Below, one piece after another: positions 55,735-64,000 of a DNA stretch of 64,000 nucleotides. The stretch is taken from contig JASWHV010000008.1 of NCBI GenBank assembly GCA_030760725.1, positions 52,985,671-53,049,670 on the forward strand. The letters run 5' to 3'. Each line of letters starts with the position of its first letter. Positions within the stretch are counted from its first letter, which is position 1. Made by a program: the position numbers and the translations under genes. The notes below the pieces were generated by a model. It saw only the letters and a program-made list of their open reading frames with translations. It did no database searches and was not told where the DNA came from. The DNA comes from Neostapfia colusana. Lineage: Eukaryota; Streptophyta; Magnoliopsida; Poales; Poaceae.

Positions 55735-56419
55735 AAAATACACCAACAAGAAGTTAGAGACCGAGCCCAACTCAAACTCGAGTCCAACTCAGGCCCAGGA
55801 GCAGTCCACCTTAAAATGGATGCACAGGAGACATACAGACTCCGTTTTTGACGTTCTACATATGCACGGAAAGCTGAGAGGATAAACTTTCCAATGGAAC
55901 TGGCCCCACGTCAAAATTCACTAGGAGTCGACGGGAAACTTCGAAATAATATAAAGTTTAGAGTCTGTCAAGGTGTTGCATCACCTAGCTGGGCCATTGG
56001 GCCTTTTATCAAGTTCAAGTCCATTATGTACGTGTCTTAGGGTTAGGTCACGACCCCAGCACCCCCTGGTCGTCCTCCACCTCCTTTATACCCCCTAGCC
56101 GCCGTCACAAATAGTTAGGTTTTGCTTAGTTACAATCTGTCATTGAACAACTTGCCGATCATCGGTTGTGAGACCCCAAATTCGTGATCAATTTAATTTT
56201 GATTGCAACTTCTCTGTTCTTGCTTGTGTTCTTGATTGCGCTTGCAGGGATAAGCCTTCGTGGCGAGGTCATTCGTGTGACACGGGTGATAACCAACGGA
56301 GCAGTGGTGTAGTGATTGCGGGGTTTCGTTCGTTCGGAGCCTTGGATCATCAACATCGAGATCTCCACCCAATCAAGTTTACCCTACCTCTCGGAAGATC
56401 GGGACTCATCCTCCTATCA
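55503..56419 (+). repeat. 3' LTR of element B' (917 bp)
   Basis: Runs from tgatgtgg to cctcctatca. It is clearly diverged from the B LTR in the first half but nearly identical in the last 300 bases. A TATA-like ctttatacccc lies near 56081. The 5' boundary is inferred from the polypurine tract. Confidence 0.75.
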
Positions 56420-56828
56420 CAGGTGAAGTCCAAAGATCATACTGAATCAAATCAAAGATGTGCTCGACACGAGTGACAGAGTGCGGAAAAGAAAGTCGAA
56501 CGTGGTGACCCAACTGACAAGCATGGCAAAGAGACTCATGAGTACCCCGAGTACACGAAATCACTGAACTACCAGACAACTTCGACATAGCATCAACACC
56601 GGGGTGGCCAAGCCGGCGATGCCAAATGGTCGAAGAAGCTGTCGTAGTCAGGGCAAGAGGCGGAGCGGAAGCAGGAAGACACATCGTGTACAGGGGACCC
56701 GCACTATCACAACGAAAGAGAATGCGTCGAGTAGTAAGATCCTTCACAGTTACACCATAAGGATCAAACTCAAGGGAAACATGGTTGTCAGTAGTAAAAC
56801 GACGAACGGAAAGAAGGTGTTGAAACGA
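56420..56828 (-). pseudogene. Copia H Gag-pre-integrase fragment
   Basis: Minus-strand frame with HRRLGHPGVDAMSKLSG, CHACQLGHHVRLSF and VEHIFDLIQYDLWTSP, the conserved block just before and into the copia integrase. It is open across this piece and joined on the right to the inverted LTR tip. It lacks the rest of the gene because of the B' insertion. Confidence 0.87.
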
Positions 56829-56908
56829 ATCTAATACAGCCACCATTAGCCCTCTAATATGGTATCAGCTAGGAACTAATTAGAGGGCTAATGGTGGCTG
56901 TATTAGAT
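56829..56908. repeat. Perfect 30-bp inverted repeat around the copia H primer site
   Basis: Arms 56829-56858 and 56879-56908 are exact reverse complements (LTR tips facing each other). The 20-base spacer holds tggtatcagctaggaac, the primer site. It is a fold-back structure inside the element. Confidence 0.92.
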
Positions 56909-57046
56909 GGATACATAATGTTGGGGTACAGGTCTCATTATATAGAGGGATTAGAAGGGAAAAAGGACTAAACTACCCCTAACCCTAATCCCTCTCTAAA
57001 GACTAATATGCCCCTGTGACACACCACTTAATTACAGTGTCTAACA
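56879..57046 (-). repeat. LTR of copia H (168 bp, minus strand)
   Basis: On the minus strand it runs from tgttagacac to ccctctaat, alignable with the G and E LTRs. Confidence 0.88.
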
Positions 57047-58796
57047 AATTCGATATAGGTTAGGGGCAAGTTTTCTAGGGGACTGACCGTACAACCATTG
57101 GGCCTCCCAGAACGGTGTGTTCTGACCGTTTCGATGAAGACAGTAGTTGAGGCGAAGAATAGCTCACGATCAGTTTTTTCTGTATGTTTTAGCAGAGTTT
57201 TCCATGGTTTTTGATTGGAGTCCCAGCTTGACCAGAGCCATCTTAGGCGAAGAGCTCGACCGAACTTATCAATATCTTTAAAACCTAATCCTCCCAAACT
57301 TCTAGGCCTGGTGCAAATCTTCCATTTAACTAAACAGTGCCCTCCTTTCACATTATCTGGATCCTGTCCTTTCCAAAGAAAGCTTCTTCTGATCCTATCG
57401 ATCTTATGAATGGCCCATTTAAATAATCTGAAAATCATCATATGGTATGTTGGCATGGACGATAGTACCGACTTCACTAGAACTTCTCTTCCAGAGTAAG
57501 ATAGAAATTTCTTCTTCCAGCTCGGCAACCTGTCTGCAATCTCCTGAATGACTTTATGGGTGACTGATCTAGCGAGTTTAGTGTAGTGTAGTGGGAGCCC
57601 TAGATAGGTACCTGGGAAACTCGATAGTTTATGTTGCTGACCTATAATGCTTTGAATTTCTTAAGTGATGCTTTCTATCTGAAAAATCTCAGTTTTTTGA
57701 AAGTTAGTCACCAGTCCAGATGCAAGGCCAAAAATATCTAGAATAAGTTTGGTTATCTAAAAATCATGCTTGGAGGGGGAGATAAAGACAGTTGCATCAT
57801 CCGCATAAAGGGACATCTTGAATTATTGTTCTACACCTCGTAGAGGATTGAGTAGGCCCCATTGGTGTGCCATTTGGAACAATCTGGTTAGAGGTTCCAT
57901 TGCTAGGAGGAAAATCATAGGTGAAAGTGGATCTCCTTGTCGGACACCTCTGGCATGGCCAACACGCTTACCAGCGTCATTATTGAGCAGGAACCTCGAG
58001 GAAGAAGTGCCCCAAAGGGAGGAGATCCAATTTCTCCAGCGGTTACTGAATCCGAGATGAGTCATGATATCTAGTACATATGCCCAGTTAACTATGTCAA
58101 ATGCCTTGGAGATGTCTAATTTTATGAATAATGCTGGGGTTTGACTTGTGTGTAGGGTCTTGATCATTTGCTGGACATGCATGAAATTATCGTGGATGCA
58201 TCTCTTCTTGATAAAAGCATTCTGGTTGATGGAAATGAGATTGTCTAGCTCAGGGGAAAGTCTGTTGGCAAGTATTTTTGATATTACTTTTGTAAAAATA
58301 TGCACCAAACTGATAGGCCTGTACTCAGTGATCCTAGTTGGGGTAATTTTTTGGGGAATGAGGACTACTAAAGCTTCATTTAGTAGTTGCAAGCCTTGCT
58401 GATTCATATGGTAAAATTGCTCAATTGCTTCAAGAAATTCTACTTTTATGATTTCCCAATAGTTGACTATAAAAAGCCCTGTGAAACCATCCGGACCAAG
58501 TGCTTTTTCCTTATGTAAATTTCATATGAATCTTTCAATTTCATCCATTGTAAATGGGTTGTCTAGGTGATTTAGGTTTCTCTTTTCCCATCCCAATTGT
58601 GAGAAGTTGAGACCAACCCCCCTAGCTACACAAGTTCCTATACGGCTCTGGAAATGATTCAGGATTACCTTGTGTTTATCAACATGTGAGGTTGTTGTCC
58701 CTGCGGGCTCTTCCAAGGAGAGGATGAAATTTTGCTTTTTGCGATAACTAGCCATGCGTTGGAAATATTTGGTGTTGGCATCTCCTTTCCTTAGCC
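57047..58796 (-). pseudogene. L1 F ORF2: RT and C-terminal part
   Basis: Minus strand from 58796: RKGDANTKYFQRMASYRKK, then a broken stretch, then RT with ITEYRPISLVHIFTK, FIKLDISKAFDIVNW, RGVRQGDPLSPMIFLLAME (58407-57823) and the catalytic YADD near 57795-57806. The C-terminal region (57528-57047) has SYSGREVLVKSVLSSMPTYH and RPRSLGGLGFKDI. Stops and frame breaks are scattered. The first 18 bases read (58796-58779) are part of the target duplication of K2. Confidence 0.87.
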
Positions 58797-61302
58797 CCAC
58801 AAGTTGGGCTCAACATGAGTGCTAAGAGGCAATTTTGGGAGGACTTGGAGGATATGGTTAGTAGTGTACCGATAACCGAGAAACTCCTCATAGGGGGAGA
58901 TCTCAATGGTCATGTGGGTGCAACTAACCTAGGATTTGAGGGAGTACATGGAGGTTTTGGATGCGGCGATAGAAATCAAGAGGGTAAGGACATCCTAGAC
59001 TTTGCCGTAGCCTATGATCTGTTGATAGCTAACACCCTCTTTAGGAAGAGACAATCTCACCTAGTGACCTTTAGTAGCGCCCAACACTCTAGCCAGATTG
59101 ACTTTGTCCTCACTAGGAGAAAGGATAGACGGGAGTGTCTAGATTGTAAGGTGATCCCGGGGGAGTGTGTTGTGACACAACATAAACTTGTGGTAGCTGA
59201 CTTTCGCTTCCATACATGTTCTTTGCGGGACAAAGGTGTCAAAATCAAAAGAACAAAGTAGTGGAAGTTGAAGGGAGAATCACGAGAATCCTTTAAAAAT
59301 AGGGTGATCACAGAAGGACTCTGGGCAGAAAATCGAGATGCAGATAGTATGTGGATGAAGATGGCAACTTGCATTAGGAAGGTAGCTAGTGAGGTGTTCC
59401 GTGTGACAAAGGGAAAGAAAGTTGTAGATAAAGACACTTGGTGGTGGAATGAGGATGTACAAAAGGCCATTAAGGAGAAGAAGGAGTGTTACAAGAGTTG
59501 GCATAATGATAGAAGCGCAAGCAACATGCTTAAGTACAAAGAGGCTAAGAAGAATGCAAGGCGCGTTGTGAGTAAGGCAAGAGGACAGGCCTATGATAAG
59601 TTATATGAGAGAGTAGAGACAAAAGAAGGTGAAAAGGACATATACAATGTAACAAAAATCCGCAAGAGAAAGATGAGTGATCTCAATCAAAAGTTAAATG
59701 CATCAAAGATGAGACTGACCGCATTCTAGTGAAGGATGAAGAGATTAAGAATAGATGGTGTGATTACTTTAATGAACTATTCAATGATGGGAATGGGAGC
59801 ACTATGGTTGAGTTGGATGACTCCTTTGATGACTCTAATAGGCGGTTCGTGCGGAGGATACAAGAGTTTGAGGTTAAGGAGGCCTTAAAAAGGATGAAAG
59901 GAGGAAAGGCCATCGGCCCTGACGATGTCCCTATTGAGGTGTGGAGATGTCTTGGGGACGTGGCAATAGTATGGCTCACAAAGCTATTCAACCATATTTT
60001 TCGGTCAAACAAGATGCCTGAAGAATGGAGGAAAAGTATATTAGTACCTATCTTCAAAAATAAAGGAGATATTCAAAGTTGTACTAATTATCGAGGTATT
60101 AAGCTTATGAGTCATACTATGAAGCTCACCGCCTGAGGAAAGTGACCAATGTCACTAAAAACCAGTTTGGTTTTATGCCTGGGAGGTCTACAATGGAGGC
60201 GATTTTCTTGCTTCGTCAGCTTATGGAGAGATATAGGGAGCAGAAGGACTTGCATATGGTGTTCATCGACTTGGAGAAGGCGTACGACAAGATACCAAGG
60301 TCAGTCATGTGGTGCGCACTAGAGAAACATAAAGTGCCAACAAAGTACATTACCCTTATCAAGGATATGTACAATAATGTTAGGACAAGTGTGCGCGTAA
60401 GTGATAGTGAGACTGATGCATTTCCTATCACGGTAGGACTACATCAAGGATCATCTTTGAGCCCATACATCTTTTCCTTGGTGATGGATGAGGTGTCGAA
60501 GGATATACAAAGGGATATCCCTTGGTGCATGCTCTTTGCTGATGATGTAGTGCTGGTAGATGAAACTAGAGATGGTGTTGATAAGAAATTAGAGTTATGG
60601 AGACAAACCTTAGAGTCCAAGGGGTTTAGACTCAGTAGGACCAAAATCGAGTATATGAGGTGTGACTTTAGTGGTGTTGGTCGTGAAGAGGGAAATGTTA
60701 GTCTACAAGGACAAATAGTACCTAGAAGGGACTCTTTCCGATACTTAGGATCAATGTTACAAAGCAATGGCGATATTGATGAGGATGTTTGCCACAGGAT
60801 CAAGGTAGGGTGGATGAAATGGCAACAAGCCTCTGGAATCCTATGTGATAGGAAAGTCCCACAAAAGCTAAAAGGGAAGTTCTATCGGACGATGATCAGA
60901 CCCGTGATGCTCTATGGGGCGGAATGTTGACCAACTAAACGGCAACATGTCCAACAAATGAGTGTCGCAGAGATGCGCATGCTACGATGGATGTGCGGTC
61001 ACACGAGAAGAGACCGAATAAGGAATGAGATGATTCGTGATAAGGTAGTGGTGGCGCCGATTGAAGAGAAGTTAGTCCAACATCGACTTAGGTGGTTTGG
61101 ACATATCCAACGGAGACCTCCAGAAGCACCGGTTAACAGTGGGATTTTAAGAGGTAGAGAAAATATTAGGAGGGGTAGAAGACGACCAAGGTTGACCTGG
61201 GAGGAGGCGATAAAACGAGATTTGAGAGATTGGAATGTATCCAGAGACTTAGCTCATGATAGGACCGCATGGAAAGTAGCAATTCATGTGCCAGAATCGT
61301 AG
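58797..61302 (+). pseudogene. K2 endonuclease (partial) and reverse transcriptase, inactivated
   Basis: It matches K1 closely. Breaks relative to K1: TAG at about 59259 (RTK, then stop), two extra bases near 59690, a 19-base deletion at about 60126 (LWERVIEH region of K1) that shifts the frame, and TGA at 60928 (K1 has TGG). FADD is kept at 60535-60546. At the site of the K1 stop (49897), K2 has TGG. Confidence 0.9.
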
Positions 61303-61521
61303 TCTTGTTTTTTTTTCTTTTCTATTTTTCTTTTTCTTTTTTCTTTTTTTTTTCTTTTCTCTTTTCTCTTTTCTCTTTTTTCTTTTTTATTTTTCTTTTT
61401 TTCCTTTTTTTCTTTTTCCTTGTTCTTATATATCTTCCTCTCTTTTACTTCATTGATATTGGGTTTCATGTCTAGCCGACCCCAACAGGCTTGGGATAAA
61501 GGCTTGGTTGTTGTTGTTGTT
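61303..61521 (+). repeat. K2 3' UTR: pyrimidine tract and (GTT)n tail
   Basis: T/C-only run (about 61308-61422), the conserved ctagccgaccccaacaggc block, then gttgttgttgttgtt. It is followed by the target duplication. Confidence 0.85.
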
Positions 61522-61540
61522 GCATCTCCTTTCCTTAGCC

Positions 61541-62623
61541 ATATTAGTCGTGATTGTTGTCTTGCTCTGGGTTTTTCTATAGCTGCTATCCCAAGGATCC
61601 TATGTTTTAGGAGTTTCCTAAGTTCCTTTTCCTCTGTGGAGAGGCGTCGTGTTTCTCTGACCGTGTCCATTTGGAAAATCACCTCTTTGCATATTGTAAG
61701 TGTCAGTTTGCCCTGGGGGATTATCGTTTTTGCCCATTTTCAAAGTTGTGTCGCCGTGTAGATAAGCTTGGCATGCAGCTTCCTCATTGCGTTGAACTGC
61801 AATGGTACAGGTTTGGACCATGCCGTCTGAATGCATTCTGTGAATCCCGGCATGTCTGGCCAATGTGACTTGAACCTGAACCTCCTACTTGTGACTTGAT
61901 CTGTCAGGGCTTGAAGTAGTATAGGACAATGGTCCGATATTGAAGATAGAGGTAACAGGACATGATAGGCATATGTTATTTCCCAGTCCGACGTGATAAA
62001 GGAACGATCAATTTGTGTCATTGTTGGTTGATCTTGCTCATTAGACCAGGTGTATTGCCTACCTAGAAGTGGGACTTCCATCACTTCTATGTGATTTAGT
62101 GTTCGCCTGAAACGATTCATGATCTTCTGTTGACCCGATAGTTATTTTTGTCAGTTGTCCTATATATTAAGTTGAACTCTCCGATTAACAGCCAGGGAAC
62201 GCTAAGTGTTTGCTTGATGGACTTAAGTTCATTGAGAAACAATCTTTTTCCCAAGTCTGTTTGAGGGCCATAGACAGCCATGATTACTGATATGTCGGTT
62301 GTTCTGTCATCTGATAGAGTGGTTGAGATAGAATAGTTCCTTATGGTGGCAGTGGATAGATTGAAATGATTTCCTATACAGGCGAGAATGATACCTCCTT
62401 TTGTACCATCAGCGGGTAGAAAATAGAAATTATCTTCATAATCCATTCCCAAGGTGTTACAGATTATCTCAACTGTGACCGCCTGCAGTTTTGTTTCTTG
62501 CAGAGAAACTATCATCGGCTTATGGGATAGGATGGTGTGTTTGATCGCTATTTATTTAGCGATATTATTTAAGCCACAGACATTCCAAGACAAGACTGAA
62601 TAATTAGTTATCACTTCTCCCAT
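61541..62623 (-). pseudogene. L1 F ORF2: endonuclease part
   Basis: Minus strand from ATG 62623: MGEVITNYSVLSWNVCGLN, a TAA a few codons later, then MIVSLQETKL, VYGPQTD, WLLIGEFNLI (usually GDFN; E here), YTWSNEQ, IDRSFITSDW and SDHCPI, the standard blocks of the L1 endonuclease, in two frames (62515-62117 and 62120-61740). It continues to SRLIWLRKGDA, where K2 splits it. The start was chosen because it leads straight into the SWNVCGLN block. Confidence 0.86.
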
Positions 62624-62902
62624 GAAAAAGTAGGTGTACCACCGTGTTTGCCATAATAGTGACCATAGAATACCTAGAACCATCTCCGTTCCAATTACAG
62701 GTTGACTGCATTATCATAGATCCCTCAGTGATAGCGGATATAACAGGGCAATAACATAGTCCAACACACGTCTTGAGAGGCGTAGTACCTACTAACACTG
62801 ATGGCAACTCAAGGGCAGACCAAAGCCCTCTATGATAACATGCAAAATACATGATTAAGTTTATAACGACAAAATATCTGAATGCTTGCTTTGTAGAATT
62901 CT
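62624..62902 (-). other. Spacer between ORF1 and ORF2 of L1 F
   Basis: About 280 bases. An open minus frame (62906-62604) has no recognisable motif and I regard it as chance. Confidence 0.5.
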
Positions 62903-64000
62903 TCATGGGAACTTGTCCACAGCCACCATCGACTTCTTCTTGTTCTTCTTTAGAGTGGATAGTTTCTTATCGACTTCCTTGCCTCGACGCTTCTTCTTTT
63001 CAGCTACTTTGGTCAGAGTAGTAATAGCCTCAATTGCAGCTGGCGACAATGGCTTCTTGTAATAATTCATATAGCTTTGTAAGGTCATATCATCTAGGGA
63101 TTGTCCGGATTTAATGACACCCCATTTTTTTGCCAGTAATTTCTGGGCCAGCTTAACAGCGGACAGATGTTTCCTCCCTTTGGCTTTAAGTCGAGGACTT
63201 TGGCGCTGTAAGGTCTTTTCAGTGTCCACTTCAGCTATGTCCACACTGTCAATGGGGTGCTGGACCACATTTCCCTTTTCCAATAAGGGAGGGTCAATTT
63301 CTCTTGTGGTCCTCTCCTTGAAAAACTTTGTCTGAGCGTTGAGGCGTTGCTCAGGATCTTCTAGTGGGGTCATTAGCTGAGGAGGGTCAGAAATAATTAC
63401 CTGTTCAGTGGGAGCAGGAACTATGATTGTATCCTTTTGTGAGGGAATTTGTGTTTCCTCTGTGGTGGTGTTGCGCAACACTGTGTTGTTCTGGTGGGTC
63501 GGAGCAGGGTCGTCATGGCACAATATTGGTGGGGGATGTGGGGGTCATCCGTCAGAGGGATGATGATAGCATCAGAGGTCGGACTTATCTCGCAAGACCA
63601 GGATCTGAGATCAAAGATTTTATGGACTGTCGAATCAGAGGAAGCTTCTTCTGAATCCCATAAATTTGGTTGGGGAATTATCAGGATAGCATCAGATTTG
63701 GTATCACTTGTCTGGGGTGTGCTGTTACATTTCGTAATTTCTGGAGTTGGGGCTGGTTGGACAAAAGAACAAGTACTCTTTTTTTCCTTCCACATGGAAC
63801 AGAGAGCTTTGTTGTCGGCTGGGGAGTAGGCTGCCCTACCGAGTATTGGTGACTGGCTTGTAACGTTGTTAAGTTGTCGGTAGGAGGATTCACCTCTATG
63901 CCAGCTATCTTGGGTTTTCCTGTCTTGAATACGCCCATGGCGTTGTCCCCAATTGTTGACCCGGGTAGAACATTGGGGACCTCTGGACTAATGTCTCATA
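62903..64000 (-). pseudogene. L1 F ORF1, C-terminal part, broken, running off the window
   Basis: Three minus frames follow one another: from the edge to 63681 (PNVLPGSTIGDNAMGVFKTG ...), 63795-63421, and 63523-62903, whose end is lysine-rich (SPRLKAKG, MTLQSYMNYYKKPLSPAAIEA, EKKKRRGKEVDKK). This basic C-terminus fits the RNA-binding ORF1 protein of plant L1. The zinc-knuckle part would be right of the window. At least two frame shifts are needed to join the pieces. Confidence 0.75.

Larger units (their letters stand above)
34974..56419 (+). mobile_element. Element B': second CRM-like Ty3/gypsy copy, 5'-truncated, carrying LINE K1
   Basis: It starts abruptly inside gag at 34974 (acaccctc matches 10809 in B), is interrupted by K1 (35318-51486), and continues through gag, pol, polypurine tract and 3' LTR to 56419. 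The 5' LTR, leader and gag start are missing. The LTR is followed by caggt and a minus-strand copia fragment (H), so B' sits in H. B' lacks a 43-base stretch of gag present in B; the deletion predates K1, since both K1 flanks already carry it. Confidence 0.87.
56420..57046 (-). mobile_element. Element H: rearranged copia fragment on the minus strand
   Basis: Same family as E and G. Reading the minus strand from 57046: a full 168-bp LTR, then the primer site in the wrong orientation, then the last 30 bases of an LTR in the wrong orientation, then a piece of pol (Gag-pre-integrase). B' interrupts it at 56419. The right flank aattc (57047-57051) is probably one copy of its target duplication in LINE F; the other copy is not in the window. 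Confidence 0.85.
58797..61521 (+). mobile_element. K2: 5'-truncated RTE-type LINE inserted in L1 F
   Basis: It starts inside the endonuclease (equivalent to about 36018 in K1) and ends in the GTT tail. An 18-19 bp duplication, catctcctttccttagcc, is present at 58779-58796 and 61523-61540. Very similar to K1. 5' truncation is the usual result of incomplete target-primed reverse transcription. Confidence 0.92.
57047..64000 (-). mobile_element. F: L1-type LINE on the minus strand, split by RTE copy K2
   Basis: From the right edge leftward: ORF1 (64000-62903), spacer, ORF2 endonuclease (62623-61541), K2 insertion, then ORF2 RT and C-terminal region (58796-57047). The 3' end lies beyond copia H and is not recovered. 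ORF1 plus endonuclease/RT ORF2 is the plant L1 plan. It is the base of the right-hand nest and carries many stops. Confidence 0.87.

Noticed and set aside
63449..63829. 126-codon plus-strand frame near the right edge
   Set aside because: It is antisense to the L1 ORF1 remnant and has no motif.
1..64000. A host gene or a gene cluster hidden between the repeats
   Set aside because: After assigning every stretch to an element by ends, motifs or a second copy, no unassigned stretch of gene length remains.

Overview
This window looks like nuclear DNA from a grass (Poaceae), probably repeat-dense heterochromatin. Everything I can identify is retrotransposon. I see no host gene, tRNA, rRNA or CRISPR array. 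The grass assignment is an inference from the families present: a long-LTR chromodomain Ty3/gypsy element with an extra ORF before gag, a CRM-like gypsy element, Tat-like gypsy with a second RNase H, RTE and L1 LINEs, and a short-LTR copia family.

The layout is two stacks of nested insertions that meet at an abrupt junction near 34973/34974. LEFT STACK: a Tat-like gypsy element on the minus strand (D, 23285-24386 and 30817-34973) was hit by a copia element (E, its 3' part at 20142-23284). E was hit by a CRM-like gypsy (B, 9331-20141). B was hit by a long-LTR chromovirus in its 5' LTR (A, 1-9330) and by a 4.1-kb solo LTR in its gag (C, 11280-15346). D also received a second copy of that solo LTR (C', 24387-30816), which itself received a small rearranged copia (G, 27652-29841). 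RIGHT STACK: an L1 LINE on the minus strand (F, 57047-64000) was hit by a copia fragment (H, 56420-57046). H was hit by a second CRM-like copy (B', 34974-56419), B' by an RTE LINE (K1, 35318-51486), and K1 by a complete young long-LTR chromovirus (A', 36894-49595). F also holds a 5'-truncated RTE copy (K2, 58797-61521). The right stack is five levels deep.

Most boundaries were set by finding both element ends and the target-site duplication (TSD). Duplications seen on both sides: aaaga for A', gatat for C', gacat/aacat for C, attgg for G, 15 bp for K1 and 18-19 bp for K2. A, B, E, H and B' show only one flank in this window.

The one element that looks close to functional is A'. It has two almost identical 3.4-kb LTRs, a primer binding site, a polypurine tract and one uninterrupted 1489-codon gag-pol frame with all expected catalytic residues. 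Its upstream ORF0 carries a single TAA. The older copy A has the reverse condition: an open ORF0 and a broken pol. In both copies the ORF0 and gag-pol start codons sit directly after splice-acceptor-like AG, and an intron-like stretch precedes ORF0. Splicing of the long LTR leader may therefore be how these frames are expressed (inference). The remaining copies are decayed, mostly by transitions, small deletions and later insertions.
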